A stretch of 64,000 nucleotides of DNA from a bacterium (Candidatus Blackallbacteria) CG13_big_fil_rev_8_21_14_2_50_49_14 (GTDB lineage Bacteria > Cyanobacteriota > Sericytochromatia > UBA7694), in the NCBI GenBank assembly GCA_002783405.1, contig PFGG01000007.1, forward strand, positions 1-64,000, given 5' to 3'. The position numbers and the translations under genes are program-made. Under the pieces are notes generated by a model. The model ran no database searches. It was not told where the DNA came from and saw only the letters and a list, made by a program, of their open reading frames with translations. Of this stretch, positions 33,588-43,122 are shown piece by piece (position 1 is the first letter of the stretch; the number at the start of each line of letters is the position of its first letter).

Positions 33588-34424
33588 TTAAAAATGTCGG
33601 TGCATAAAATGGCGCAGGCGTTCAGGTCGGTTGGTAATAATCCCAGCCACACCCAGGCGGATTAATTTTTTCTGCGTTTTGGGGCTGTCGATCGTAAAAG
33701 GGTGCATGCGCACCCCAATCTCTTTGCTGCGGCGCATGGCAGCCGGGCTGACCAAAGGGTAACGCAGATTCAAGGCATCGGCCTTGACCTCCAGCAACCA
33801 GCGAAAAGCCTGTAAACCATAGATCGGAATCTTTCCACGCAGGTTCGAACGCACCGTATTGCCATAGAGCAAAGCCGTAGAAAGTGTGGGTGCAAGTTCT
33901 TTGATTCGTTTCAAGGCCAAAAGGTCAAAGGATGAAACCATGACATGTTCCACCATCGAGTACTGTTGCAGCAAGTGTACAATTTTACGCTCAATCAGGG
34001 GTTCTGAGCGAAAAACGGCATCTGATTTAATTTCAATATTGAGCATGATTTTGCCTGCCGTTAATTCCAATACCTCTGCCAGACTGGGAATTTCTTCTGA
34101 ATTGAAACGGGGGTCAAACCAACTGCCTGCATCCAATTGTTTCAATTCATCCAAACTGTATTGCTGAAGCAAGGCATCGGTTCCAGCTGTGCGTTTCAAG
34201 CTGCGATCGTGAAAGACTACCACTTCCTGATCCCGACTCAAGCGCACATCCAATTCCAACATATCCGCTTTTTGATGCATGGCCAAAGCAAAGGCTGAGA
34301 GCGTGTTCTCTGGCGCTTCACGCGAAGCCCCTCGGTGGGCAATCACCCAGCAGGGAGTATCCTGAGTACGCAAGGGCTGGGGAAAAACGCGGGAATAGGT
34401 TTTAAACTCTTTCCAAAAATTCAT
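33588..34424 (-). CDS. Glycerophosphodiester phosphodiesterase
   Basis: GDPD enzymes cleave glycerophosphodiesters to glycerol-3-phosphate and an alcohol. The 278-residue protein has the family motifs: IAHRGASREAPENTLSAF (catalytic His, near residue 28), LELDVRLSRDQEVVVFHD (metal-binding Glu/Asp and second His, near residue 55), and the C-terminal GVAGIITNRPERL. There is no clear signal peptide, so the enzyme seems cytoplasmic, like UgpQ. It overlaps the TPR protein upstream by 4 bp (ATGA), so the two share an operon. Confidence 0.92.
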   Translation of the reverse strand: MNFWKEFKTYSRVFPQPLRTQDTPCWVIAHRGASREAPENTLSAFALAMHQKADMLELDVRLSRDQEVVVFHDRSLKRTAGTDALLQQYSLDELKQLDAGSWFDPRFNSEEIPSLAEVLELTAGKIMLNIEIKSDAVFRSEPLIERKIVHLLQQYSMVEHVMVSSFDLLALKRIKELAPTLSTALLYGNTVRSNLRGKIPIYGLQAFRWLLEVKADALNLRYPLVSPAAMRRSKEIGVRMHPFTIDSPKTQKKLIRLGVAGIITNRPERLRHFMHRHF

Positions 34425-35776
34425 TGCTTGGCAGGAAGGTCTCTGAACTCAGGCAGAAGTTGTTTCCAAATATCCGTCATGCTCTCCGTATTCTGGTAAG
34501 CAATCAGACTTTTGAGCCAAACTTGTAAATTGGGTTCAAAATTTTCAGGCACAGCTGCCAAGCTCTGCTTTGCTTTTTCGGGTTCTTGGTTGAACGCTTG
34601 GGCAAAAGCCAGGTAGAGTCGGGCCTCGTAGAGCACAGGTTGTTCCACCAAGATCTTTTCAAAGGTTTTAATTGCCTCTTTATAATCTTTGGCAGTCAGA
34701 TAAATTACGCCCACCCGCAAGCGGGAATGAAAATCTGCAGGAACTTTGTCGATGGCCCGCAGATAATTGTCATAGGCAAATTGCAGATAACCCATTTGCA
34801 AGTGCAGATCGGCAATATTTCTAAACAATTGCGCCTGTTCCAGGGGATCCAAATCTGCCCCTTTGCTGATCAGCTCTTCGCGGTAAAGGGCCAATAAATT
34901 TTCGGGCTGTTTGAGGCGTTGGTAATGGCTGATCAGCTGTTGACGGGTAATCGTGTCATTGGGGTAGAGGGAATGCAGTTTTTCCATCTGCTGCAGCAGA
35001 TAGGTCTGGTCAAGATCTGGGTTTTGAGATTTTCCAAGCCAGCGCAAAAGATCAGCATAAACAGCAGTGGCCAAAGTCGTATTCTGATCTTTGGCAGCTT
35101 CACTCAGGCTCTCAAAACTGATATCGATAATTTTTCTGAACTGGTTCTGCTCAGCCAACCAGCGGAATTTCTCCTGCTGCACTTCTTTTTTGAGCTCGGG
35201 TCCGAGGATATAGTCTGAAAGCTCCAGCAAAGCTTTCTCAGGTTCTGAGTTGAGTTTGGCCTGAAACAAAAGCAGACGGGCCCGGTCTTCCGTTTTTTCT
35301 TTGCTCAGTTCCAGCCCCTTTGTTAAGGCTTCTGCAAGTTCTGTTTGCTCACCCAAGGCTTGTGCCGTCTGGGCCAGATGCAAATAAACGGCTTGATTGG
35401 CTTTGTTTAAATAGATCAGGCTGCGAAATTCACTTCTGGCTTTCAGATATTCTTTTTGCTGCAAGCGCAGCTGGCCAAAGAGAAAATGGGTGCGTTCATG
35501 ATTGCGCTCCAAAGGCAATGCACTTTCAAGCGTGGCTTCAGCCAATTGAATTTCATTGCGTTTTAAATAGGATTCAGCCAGCAATTGCAAAGCTTTTAAA
35601 TCTTTGGGATTGAGACGGAGAAAGGATTCCAGCGAGCCAATCGCGTCCTGGTATGCGCCTCTAGAAAAAGCGTTCTGCGCTTTGTCCAAAAGACTGCTTT
35701 CAGTTTGCGACCAAGCAGGCAGGGCAGCGCAAAGAAGGGTGGTAAGCAAGAGGCTTCGCAGCAAGTTCTGTTTCAT
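34421..35776 (-). CDS. Exported TPR-repeat protein
   Basis: The 451-residue protein has a signal peptide (LLRSLLLTTLLCAALPAWS, cleavage after AWS or nearby) and at least five tetratricopeptide repeats, e.g. AFSRGAYQDAIGSLESFLRL, LLAESYLKRNEIQLAEATLE and LTAKDYKEAIKTFEKILVEQ. TPR arrays hold protein complexes together; this one should be periplasmic. It is the first gene of an operon with the GDPD. No enzyme domain is present. The ATG at 35776 follows GGAAT. Confidence 0.88.
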   Translation of the reverse strand: MKQNLLRSLLLTTLLCAALPAWSQTESSLLDKAQNAFSRGAYQDAIGSLESFLRLNPKDLKALQLLAESYLKRNEIQLAEATLESALPLERNHERTHFLFGQLRLQQKEYLKARSEFRSLIYLNKANQAVYLHLAQTAQALGEQTELAEALTKGLELSKEKTEDRARLLLFQAKLNSEPEKALLELSDYILGPELKKEVQQEKFRWLAEQNQFRKIIDISFESLSEAAKDQNTTLATAVYADLLRWLGKSQNPDLDQTYLLQQMEKLHSLYPNDTITRQQLISHYQRLKQPENLLALYREELISKGADLDPLEQAQLFRNIADLHLQMGYLQFAYDNYLRAIDKVPADFHSRLRVGVIYLTAKDYKEAIKTFEKILVEQPVLYEARLYLAFAQAFNQEPEKAKQSLAAVPENFEPNLQVWLKSLIAYQNTESMTDIWKQLLPEFRDLPAKQ

Positions 35777-35839
35777 AAATCATTCCAGAGTGAGGATTTT
35801 GCGATTTCATTGTAACCCAGGGTAGGGTTCAAATGAAAA

Positions 35840-35861
35840 GGACCCTGATTTCTCAGGGTCC
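35840..35861 (-). terminator. Rho-independent terminator of the 56-aa gene
   Basis: GGACCCTGA at 35840-35848 and TCAGGGTCC at 35853-35861 form a perfect 9-bp GC-rich stem with a 4-nt loop. On the minus strand it is followed by TTTTCATTT. It lies 43 bp after the stop of the small gene at 35905 and before the TPR gene. Confidence 0.8.
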
Positions 35862-35904
35862 CTGTCATGACCAGATTAAATTGGTTCATCTATTAGCCCA
35901 TCTC

Positions 35905-36075
35905 TCAAGCATTGTTATTCATACGAGCTTTACGATTCCGGCGACGATCCATCATCAAATCCACTTCACGTGCCAAATCCATCAACTCTTGCTGCCGCTT
36001 GTCCCGCCATTCGATATAATTCTTCTCTTTGTCTTCAATCCGGTTCTTCATCTCTTTTAAAATATCGTCATACAT
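35905..36075 (-). CDS. 56-aa charged helical protein
   Basis: A strong AAGGAGGT lies just before the ATG at 36075 on the minus strand, one of the best ribosome binding sites in the window. The product begins MYDDILKEMKNRIEDKEK and ends RRRNRKARMNNNA. It is highly charged and helical, with acidic N- and basic C-terminal parts. No family is recognised. A -10-like TATAAT at 36176-36181 and the perfect terminator at 35840 make it a self-contained transcription unit. An AGAGGG/CCCTCT hairpin (36106-36127) lies in the leader. It could bind nucleic acid or protein. Confidence 0.75.
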   Translation of the reverse strand: MYDDILKEMKNRIEDKEKNYIEWRDKRQQELMDLAREVDLMMDRRRNRKARMNNNA

Positions 36076-36383
36076 TCTGGTCTACCTCCTTTCTTCAAGT
36101 CTATTAGAGGGAATCATTCAACCCTCTCCTATTTTATAGGACGATCGTGCTGAAATATTGTTCCTCATATAAGATATTATACATGAAAAAAAATGTAGAG
36201 GATACTTTTATTTTGACAAAGACCCCATAAACACTTACTTTCAAGCCATTTCTGCATTGCGTAAACTTTTGTCAAGATTTGAGTCCCGCCCAAATTTCAG
36301 CAAAGATTCTTTCGACATTCCCCCAAAAATAAGTTTCAATAGGGATATTCTTAAATGATGATCAGGAGCAAATCCGCCTCAGC
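36076..36383. other. Intergenic region between divergent genes (308 bp)
   Basis: This AT-rich stretch separates the 56-aa gene (minus) from the mannosidase gene (plus). It holds the AGAGGG/CCCTCT hairpin at 36106-36127 and a TATAAT-like box at 36176-36181 (minus strand). I see no gene, repeat or RNA structure of a known class in the rest, and no clear promoter for the mannosidase. Confidence 0.5.
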
Positions 36384-38990
36384 ATGAACAAACAGGTTTA
36401 TCTCTATTTGCATACCCATTGGGATCGCGAGTGGTATCGCAGCTTTGAATCCTACCGATTTCGCCTTTGCCAGGTGGTGAGAGCCTTGCTCGATACGCTA
36501 GAGCAGGATCCCCAGCGTGTCTTTATGCTGGATGGACAAACCGCAGTCGTTGAAGACTTTCTCGAAGTCTACCCCCAGGAAGAAGCGCGCCTGATGCGAA
36601 TGATTGCCTCTGGCCAACTTGAAGTGGGCCCCTGGTATGTTTTACCTGATGAATTTTTGGTGAGTGGTGAAGCCTTGATCCGAAATTTGCTCTTGGGGCG
36701 TGAGCAATCGCAGGCTTGGGGGCAAAAAACAGCCTTTGGCTATCTGCCTGATATGTTTGGGCATTTGGCGCAAATGCCCCAACTGCTAAAAAAATCAGGG
36801 CTTGAACCCGCTATCCTCTGGCGGGGGGTGCGTCCTTCACGCAATATTTTCTTTTGGTCGGCCTTAGATGGAAGTTCTTTAACCACACTGCATTTGACCA
36901 AGGGCTATTATATGGATGCCTTTCATACCACCCCCTTTCCTGAAGAAAGTTTCAAAAATTTTCTCAAAGGGATTGAAGACGCCACGCCTGTTCCTGCTCC
37001 TTTGCTCATGCCGGTAGGCGGAGACCATCTCGGCCTGCCCCTCAATTTTGAGGCCGATCTTGAGGCTTTCAACAGTGCGCAGAGCTGGTATACGCTCAAG
37101 CCCGCATCGATTGGTACCTACCTCAAAGAACTTGAAAAATTCAATTTTTCGATCGAAACGGTGCATGGAGAATTGCGAAACTGCGAATCCGCCTATATTC
37201 TCCCCGGCGTGCTCTCTACCCGGCGCTACCTGAAACAGTTCAATGATCGAATTCAAAACCTTTTAACCACTGAAGTGGAACCGCTTTTGCTTTGGAACTG
37301 GCTGAAAAATTCCCCATCGGATCCTGCTGCTGTCTTAAAGCAAGCCTGGAAACATCTGCTCAAAAACCACCCGCACGACAGCATCTGTGGCTGCAGCATT
37401 GATGAAGTGCACCAGGATATGCTGCCGCGCTTTCGGGCCGCAGAAAGCTTGGGCCAGGAACTGAAAAACAGCGCCCTGAATGAATTGGTGCAAACCTCTC
37501 TGTGCGGGGAAAAAGGCGAATATCTTCACCTGATCAATGCCGGCCCAGTGGATTATCAGGGCTGTTTAGCCGTCAGTCTGGAATTTCCAGCCGAGATGGA
37601 AATGCAAAGTTTTTCCCTGCTCGACCCCACGGGAAATCCGCTGGTCTATGAAATTCTGGAACGGGTCAAAGCCGAAAAATTTGTTGCAGAGCCCGATATT
37701 CTGCCCCACTGGGAAGAAATCGTGCGCTATGAATGTCTGCTCACAGCAGACATTCCTGCCTTCTCCAGCCGGGTGATCAAGATCAATCCCCATCAGACAG
37801 CCTTGCCCCTGCCGGGCATGAGAAAATCAGCCGAACCCTGCGCGATTGAAAATGCCTGGTGCCGTGTGCGATTGGATTCTGAAAAAGGGCAGTTGCAGTT
37901 CTACCGCCAGGAGAATCATACCTGGATACGGGTTTTAGAAGGCCACCTCTTTGTCGATGAAGGCGATGCCGGGGATTCCTATACTTTCTCTCCCCCCCAG
38001 GACAATCCACGCCAAACCCTGCATATTCAAGAGTTTCAAGTTGAAAAACAAGGGCTTTCACAAACCCTGCATATTACCTACTTTGGCTTCTTACCCGCCC
38101 AATTGCGCGAGGATCGTCAATCGCGTTCGGGGGTCAATGTTCCCTGTAAAATTCAAACCCGAATTCGGCTCTATGCCAATGATCCGGGGCTCTACTTTAC
38201 TTCCTGGGTACAGAACCAGGCCCGGGATCATCGGCTGCGGCTACTTTTCAAATCGCAGTTGGGGCCGATTCGCTGCTGGAGTTCTACGGCCTTTGGCGCC
38301 TTGGAACGCCAAATGTCTCCTCCGCGCGCGCTGGATGTTTTGCCGGGCAAAGAGCGTCCTGCAGATACCTTCCCTTTTGATGACTGGATTCATATCCATG
38401 GGCCTGAAGATTTGGGCTATGTGGTACACACCGAAGGTCTGCACGAGGCAGAATTGATGTCGTGGGAAGGCAAACCGACGCTGGCTCTGACTTTTCTGCG
38501 TGCTGTGGGCTGGCTCTCGCGCGATGATCTGCGCACCCGTGGGGGAGGCGCAGGGCCGCGCATGAAAACGCCTGAAGCCCAGTGTCTGGGCGAGCACCGC
38601 TATGATTATCGCCTGGCGCTCAGCGGCAATTCACGCAAAGCAGCCTTGAAACAGGTCTTTCAATGGCAACATCCCCCGCTGGTCACCCAGGGCCAGCGCG
38701 AAAGCGAACTGCCGGGTTTATTCCGCATCAAAACCGAAGGCATCGCACTTAGCTGCTTAAAAAAAGCAGAGCATGAGCAGGCCATCATCTTCAGGCTGGT
38801 CAATCTGCTTGAGCACCCCGTCAAACTTGCCTTTGAGATTTTGTTTAAATTTGATTCAGTCGTGCTGACAGACCCCCTTGAAACCCAAGAGTTGACAGAA
38901 GGTCTGAGCATCTCTGACCAAGCCGTGGAAATCCTGACCCAACCCTTTGAAATCCTGACGTTTAAGATTCTGCCGCAAAGTGTCGAATGA
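36384..38990 (+). CDS. GH38-family alpha-mannosidase
   Basis: The 868-residue enzyme has the family opening with the zinc HxD ligands (LHTHWDREWYRSFE, near residue 8), the nucleophile Asp block GYLPDMFGHLAQMPQLL (near residue 114), and the third zinc-site segment NHPHDSICGCSIDEVHQDM (near residue 330). The all-beta C-terminal domains follow (residues about 480-868). It has no signal peptide, so it is probably cytoplasmic and degrades imported mannosides, like E. coli MngB and its relatives. Substrate linkage cannot be predicted. No sugar transporter lies beside it; it is monocistronic. Confidence 0.9.
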   Translation: MNKQVYLYLHTHWDREWYRSFESYRFRLCQVVRALLDTLEQDPQRVFMLDGQTAVVEDFLEVYPQEEARLMRMIASGQLEVGPWYVLPDEFLVSGEALIRNLLLGREQSQAWGQKTAFGYLPDMFGHLAQMPQLLKKSGLEPAILWRGVRPSRNIFFWSALDGSSLTTLHLTKGYYMDAFHTTPFPEESFKNFLKGIEDATPVPAPLLMPVGGDHLGLPLNFEADLEAFNSAQSWYTLKPASIGTYLKELEKFNFSIETVHGELRNCESAYILPGVLSTRRYLKQFNDRIQNLLTTEVEPLLLWNWLKNSPSDPAAVLKQAWKHLLKNHPHDSICGCSIDEVHQDMLPRFRAAESLGQELKNSALNELVQTSLCGEKGEYLHLINAGPVDYQGCLAVSLEFPAEMEMQSFSLLDPTGNPLVYEILERVKAEKFVAEPDILPHWEEIVRYECLLTADIPAFSSRVIKINPHQTALPLPGMRKSAEPCAIENAWCRVRLDSEKGQLQFYRQENHTWIRVLEGHLFVDEGDAGDSYTFSPPQDNPRQTLHIQEFQVEKQGLSQTLHITYFGFLPAQLREDRQSRSGVNVPCKIQTRIRLYANDPGLYFTSWVQNQARDHRLRLLFKSQLGPIRCWSSTAFGALERQMSPPRALDVLPGKERPADTFPFDDWIHIHGPEDLGYVVHTEGLHEAELMSWEGKPTLALTFLRAVGWLSRDDLRTRGGGAGPRMKTPEAQCLGEHRYDYRLALSGNSRKAALKQVFQWQHPPLVTQGQRESELPGLFRIKTEGIALSCLKKAEHEQAIIFRLVNLLEHPVKLAFEILFKFDSVVLTDPLETQELTEGLSISDQAVEILTQPFEILTFKILPQSVE

Positions 38991-39023
38991 TACAATAGAA
39001 ATACTTCAAAGTCGGGAAAGATC

Positions 39024-39485
39024 ATGACGGAAACAGAAACCCATCAGGCTACGCATTCTGCAACGCCTATGGAACAATACAAATTGGCGCAGATTGAAAC
39101 GGCAACCCCTGAGCGTTTGCTGGTCATGCTCTATGAAGGGGCGATTAAATTCTTAAATCTGGCAGCACAAGCGCTAGATGAAGAACAACTTGAAACTTCA
39201 CACCGCAATATTCTGCGGGCAGAAGCGATTCTACTCGAACTCATGTCGGTTTTGGATATGGAGGTCGGCGGAGAATTGGCTAACAATCTATTTAATTTAT
39301 ATGATTATATGTACCGCTTGCTGGTCAAAGCCAATATCGACCACGCGCCCGAACCCGTCAGGGAAGTGATTTCACTTTTGGATAATTTGCGCAGCGCCTG
39401 GGATGAAGTGGCAGGCGTTGTGGGTCAAATGCGCTCAGAAGGCAAACTGGATACAGAACCCCGTGAACGACATTTTGCAGGCTAA
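39024..39485 (+). CDS. fliS: Flagellar secretion chaperone FliS
   Basis: FliS binds flagellin and prevents its premature assembly before export. The 153-residue protein has the family core: YKLAQIETATPERLLVMLYE (near residue 19), GAIKFLNLAAQALDEEQ (near residue 39), and a helical end with LFNLYDYMYRLLVKANI (near residue 91). It is slightly longer than typical because of a short N-terminal extension. RBS GGGAAAG precedes the ATG. No fliD or flagellin is adjacent, though another probable flagellar gene follows. Confidence 0.88.
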   Translation: MTETETHQATHSATPMEQYKLAQIETATPERLLVMLYEGAIKFLNLAAQALDEEQLETSHRNILRAEAILLELMSVLDMEVGGELANNLFNLYDYMYRLLVKANIDHAPEPVREVISLLDNLRSAWDEVAGVVGQMRSEGKLDTEPRERHFAG

Positions 39486-39867
39486 TTCGCCAAGCCCAGA
39501 ACCCCAGGAAATCTTAAAGGCTTTCTCTGAACTCTCAGAGCGACTCACAGCCCTCTTAGCAGCAGAGCCCAGTGCAGATCTTGATCTCATTCAGGTTTGG
39601 GATCTGCTCGACCGGCGAGAAGCGCTGATTTCGATCCTCTATCAATTTTTCGCCAGCAACGAGACAGCCCCCAGCCCTGAATTTTTAAAGGCCTTGGGGG
39701 AACGTCAAGCAGCAGATCAAATCCTCATGGAGAAAATCAAAAAGCTTCAATCCGATTTGAAACAGGAATCCCAAAAAATGGGAAAACAGTTTTCTGCGAC
39801 CACTTCCTACCTTGAACAGGGGATACAGGCCGAAGAAACCTCCCGCTTTTTTGAGAATCAGGGCTAA
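39463..39867 (+). CDS. Small helical protein after fliS, possible FliT-like chaperone
   Basis: The frame follows fliS with a 23-bp overlap if it starts at GTG 39463; a TTG at 39475 is also possible, and neither has a strong ribosome binding site. The product is a helical bundle (EILKAFSELSERLTALLAAE, then IQVWDLLDRREALISILY and QILMEKIKKLQSDLKQES). FliT commonly follows FliS and has similar helices, but I see no diagnostic motif, so the label is by position and shape only. It overlaps the convergent MFS gene by 4 bp. Confidence 0.5.
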   Translation: MNDILQANSPSPEPQEILKAFSELSERLTALLAAEPSADLDLIQVWDLLDRREALISILYQFFASNETAPSPEFLKALGERQAADQILMEKIKKLQSDLKQESQKMGKQFSATTSYLEQGIQAEETSRFFENQG

Positions 39868-41114
39868 GCACCTGTTTCAGGTCGAGCCATTGTTTCCTGG
39901 GGCTGTTTAAGCACAGGTTCCTGCGCCTGTTTAAGCAGTTGGGGGGCAATGCCCATACAGGCCAGGGTCGTAATCACGGCAATCCAACCAATCACACCAT
40001 AGTGCTCTAAATGCCCCTGTGCATCTTTAAAGACAATCATGCCCGCCATCAGTGAAGCCACCCCGGCTGAAAGCTGTTGCACTGAAGACTGAATGCTCAT
40101 AAAACTGCCCCGGCGCTGGGGGCTAACCGTACCTGTAATCAAAGCCATCGCAGGAATAATTCTTCCCCCTGAAACAATAAAAAAGCTGGTGCTGAGCAAA
40201 AGCGCCAAATAAAGCGGTGTCACCCCCAAATGGGTGATCAGAAATTGCGGAAAGATCGAAAGCCCAAAAAACAAGACAAGAACTTTTAATTTTCCATAGC
40301 GGTCAGCCAGTTTTCCGATCAAAGGCCCGGTAATCAAGGTGGTGGCGCCGCCCAAAAGATAGATCAAGGTCAATTGCGCTTCAGAAAAGCCCACATTGGC
40401 AACCATGGAGGGGCTTAAAAAGGGGATAATCGCAAATTGTCCAATCATCATAAAAACAGTCAGAATCAGGGCCCAAATCTGGGGGGGATTTTTGAAGACA
40501 TCCCCCAAAATCTGAAAGGGATGTTGTTGGGGCGCGGAAGGCGTGAGATGCGCTTTGAGCGAGGGAATACCTTTTAAAATCAGAAAAAAGACCCCCATCG
40601 AAACGCCACTGAGAAACAGAAAGGGGGAATGCCAATCAAAGAGACTGGCCAGCCACAACCCCAAGGGAACCCCCAAGACCGATGCTGCTGAAAAAGCGGA
40701 GGTCACAATGCCCATCGCGGAGCCCCTTCTTTCCATGGGAATGGCATCGCCAATCACGGCCATCACTGCGGCAGCCAGAATGCCCCCAAACGAACCCGTG
40801 AGCACTCTTGCCACCAGCAAAACCGGATAGGAGGGGGCCAGGGCACAGGCCAAAGTTCCCAAAATAAAACCACTGTAAAGCACCAGCAGAATATGTTTGC
40901 GATCAAAACGGTCCACCAGAAAAGCAGATAAAAATCCGCAGATTCCGGCAGAAAAAGTATAGGCTGAAACCAAGAGCCCAAATTCTTTGGGGCTGATAGA
41001 AAATAGCCGCATCAATTGGGGGCCCAAAGGCATCAGGATCATAAAATCGACAATATGCGTAAATTGAATCAGGGCCAAAGTCAGCAACAGTAAACGTTCA
41101 CTCGATTTTGTCAT
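39864..41114 (-). CDS. MFS-type drug exporter
   Basis: The 416-residue protein has 12 hydrophobic segments and Major Facilitator motifs: LVSAYTFSAGICGFLSAF with FLVDRFDRKHILL, which is motif A between TM2 and TM3 (near residue 65), and TGSFGGILAAAVMAVIGDA (motif in TM4-5, near residue 105). The GLWLASLFDWHSPFLF region is like the DHA1 drug-exporter group. The substrate is unknown. ATG at 41114 was preferred over ATG at 41138, whose GGAG adjoins it directly. The gene is alone on this strand, convergent with the small flagellar gene. Confidence 0.82.
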   Translation of the reverse strand: MTKSSERLLLLTLALIQFTHIVDFMILMPLGPQLMRLFSISPKEFGLLVSAYTFSAGICGFLSAFLVDRFDRKHILLVLYSGFILGTLACALAPSYPVLLVARVLTGSFGGILAAAVMAVIGDAIPMERRGSAMGIVTSAFSAASVLGVPLGLWLASLFDWHSPFLFLSGVSMGVFFLILKGIPSLKAHLTPSAPQQHPFQILGDVFKNPPQIWALILTVFMMIGQFAIIPFLSPSMVANVGFSEAQLTLIYLLGGATTLITGPLIGKLADRYGKLKVLVLFFGLSIFPQFLITHLGVTPLYLALLLSTSFFIVSGGRIIPAMALITGTVSPQRRGSFMSIQSSVQQLSAGVASLMAGMIVFKDAQGHLEHYGVIGWIAVITTLACMGIAPQLLKQAQEPVLKQPQETMARPETGA

Positions 41115-41208
41115 GGCAGGTTCTTTCTGGAACGGCATCTCCGTTCACGGGTGAGGGAAGTTTACCCGCAGAACAGGGAGAGGGGCTAGCAGATTCAGTT
41201 TGTTTTTA

Positions 41209-42987
41209 TCAGCAAAGAAAGCTGACAAGCGTCCAGCCAATACCCGCAAGCACTGCGGCCTGAATTGCTTGAGGCAATTGGGTATTGACATGGTCCATCA
41301 AATCTCCCCCCGTACACATGGCGCTCAAGACCGTGGTATCAGAAATAGGCGAACATTGATCGCCAAAGACACTGCCATTCATGACAGCGGCAAAACAAAT
41401 CATCATAAACAATTCTGGGTTTGAAAGCCCCTGACTCTGGGCGATGGCCCAAGCCAAGGGCATGGCCAGAGGAAAGGCCACCGCATAGGTTCCCCAACTG
41501 GTGCCTGTCGAAAAAGCGATTACAATCGTCAAAATTTCGAGAATCACCGGCAAACTCCAGTAGGGCAGCGTGGTGCCCAGCAATTCCACAAGATAATTGC
41601 CACCGCCTGTGGCCTTGGAAATGCCCCCAATCGTAATCGCAAGCAATAAAATCACAGAGCCCAAAACAACGCCTTTCAGCCCCTCGCCAAAGCCCTCTAC
41701 CAAATCTGAAAGCGACATGCCCCGCACAGTCGCAATGATCGCGGCGGCAACCAGTGCAGCCCCAAAGGCCCAGCGAATTTTGGGGGAGCCACTGCTGAGA
41801 AAGGTTCCAATCGCAATCCCAATCAAAATCACCAAGGGCAGAAAGAAATCAATCACATGGGGATGGTAATTCTGAGGCACCCGACTGGTATGCAGTTCAG
41901 GCGTACTTAGAGGACGGGAATCCGGCGCATCCAGCGCTCCACTGCTGCGTGCTCTTTGTATCGCGGCACGCAACTGGCGGTTCACGAAGGGAAGCTTGTC
42001 GATACTGAGTAAAAAAGTGCTTAAAACAGCCAGAATTGCATAAAAACTGAGTGGAATACTTTTAAAGAAAAAAGCGAGACGATCCGCTTCTGTCACCAAA
42101 AACGGCACCCCTGAAACAAATATAAAGGTTTGCACATAGCCAGGCCAGGCATTAAAGGGCAAAAGACAGGCAATCGGAGAGGCCGTCGAATCGACAATAA
42201 AAGAGAGCTCTTCATGGCTGATTTTTTCCTTGTCGGCCAAGGGTTTGATCGTGGTTCCTACCAAAACGGTGCTGACCGTTCCGCCCTGAAAAAAGATCAC
42301 CCCCAGCAACCAGGCCACCAAACGTGCTGAGCGCGGCCCCCTCACCACATATTTACTCATCATCTCAGCAAAGGCCTGAGGTGCCCCCATGCGCGACCAC
42401 AGGCCCATCAGCCCCCCCAAAAGCCAGAGGTAAAGAATCAGAATCTGTGCTGCTGAGTCTGTGGCCAAACTGGGCACGAAGACCTCTTCGGTTAAATCAT
42501 ATTGCCCCAGCAGAAAAGCCCCGGCAATAATCCCGCCGAGCAAAGCAGTCATGGGTTCACGGGTTAACCAGCAGAGCCCAATCGCAACCAGTGCTGGCAA
42601 AAGCGACCAAAAACCCCAATGTCGTTTGCCGCGCAGCCAGTAGTAATTCATTTTTTCTTTGCCCTCTAGGCGTACCCTTTCCGTGACAAAATCTTCAGAA
42701 ATTTCTGGAGATTTATGTGCGGTTTTCAATTCATTCAGATTATCGGGATGCAAAGGCGAAGAAATATAGGGCGTTAAGACATCGGGCAGATATTTTTGTT
42801 TTCCCTGATAGGTATAGGCCAAACGGGGCCCTGCCGTATGAACATCCAGCAGAATTTTTTCGGCCGTCCAGACCGGTTGAATATACTGGCCCGCCCACCA
42901 GCCGAGTAAAAGCGTAAGAACAAAAAACCACAGTGCACGTGAACGCAGGAAATGGGGGCTAAACAATCGAACAGGGGCTTGATTCAC
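41209..42987 (-). CDS. NhaC-family Na+/H+ antiporter
   Basis: The 592-residue membrane protein has about 12 hydrophobic segments and the conserved C-terminal motif GDQCSPISDTTVLSAMCTGG (near residue 545) of the NhaC family, plus the TSWGTYAVAFPLAMPLAWA block (near residue 495). It also has a roughly 120-residue N-terminal extension with one hydrophobic segment and an extracytoplasmic-looking loop, which is longer than classic NhaC. Antiporters of this type exchange Na+ for H+ or carry related substrates (e.g. malate/lactate), so substrate is not certain. It is monocistronic. Confidence 0.85.
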   Translation of the reverse strand: MNQAPVRLFSPHFLRSRALWFFVLTLLLGWWAGQYIQPVWTAEKILLDVHTAGPRLAYTYQGKQKYLPDVLTPYISSPLHPDNLNELKTAHKSPEISEDFVTERVRLEGKEKMNYYWLRGKRHWGFWSLLPALVAIGLCWLTREPMTALLGGIIAGAFLLGQYDLTEEVFVPSLATDSAAQILILYLWLLGGLMGLWSRMGAPQAFAEMMSKYVVRGPRSARLVAWLLGVIFFQGGTVSTVLVGTTIKPLADKEKISHEELSFIVDSTASPIACLLPFNAWPGYVQTFIFVSGVPFLVTEADRLAFFFKSIPLSFYAILAVLSTFLLSIDKLPFVNRQLRAAIQRARSSGALDAPDSRPLSTPELHTSRVPQNYHPHVIDFFLPLVILIGIAIGTFLSSGSPKIRWAFGAALVAAAIIATVRGMSLSDLVEGFGEGLKGVVLGSVILLLAITIGGISKATGGGNYLVELLGTTLPYWSLPVILEILTIVIAFSTGTSWGTYAVAFPLAMPLAWAIAQSQGLSNPELFMMICFAAVMNGSVFGDQCSPISDTTVLSAMCTGGDLMDHVNTQLPQAIQAAVLAGIGWTLVSFLC

Positions 42988-43122
42988 TCGGCATTCTCCT
43001 TCAAAGGAACTCGATCTATCTTACCCAGTGCTGCCACAGATTGCAAAGATCCCGATCTGCAAGCGAGCGGAGATCGATTTGGGTCTCCTCAGATTTAGGT
43101 GTATGATCAGGGGGTAAACTTG

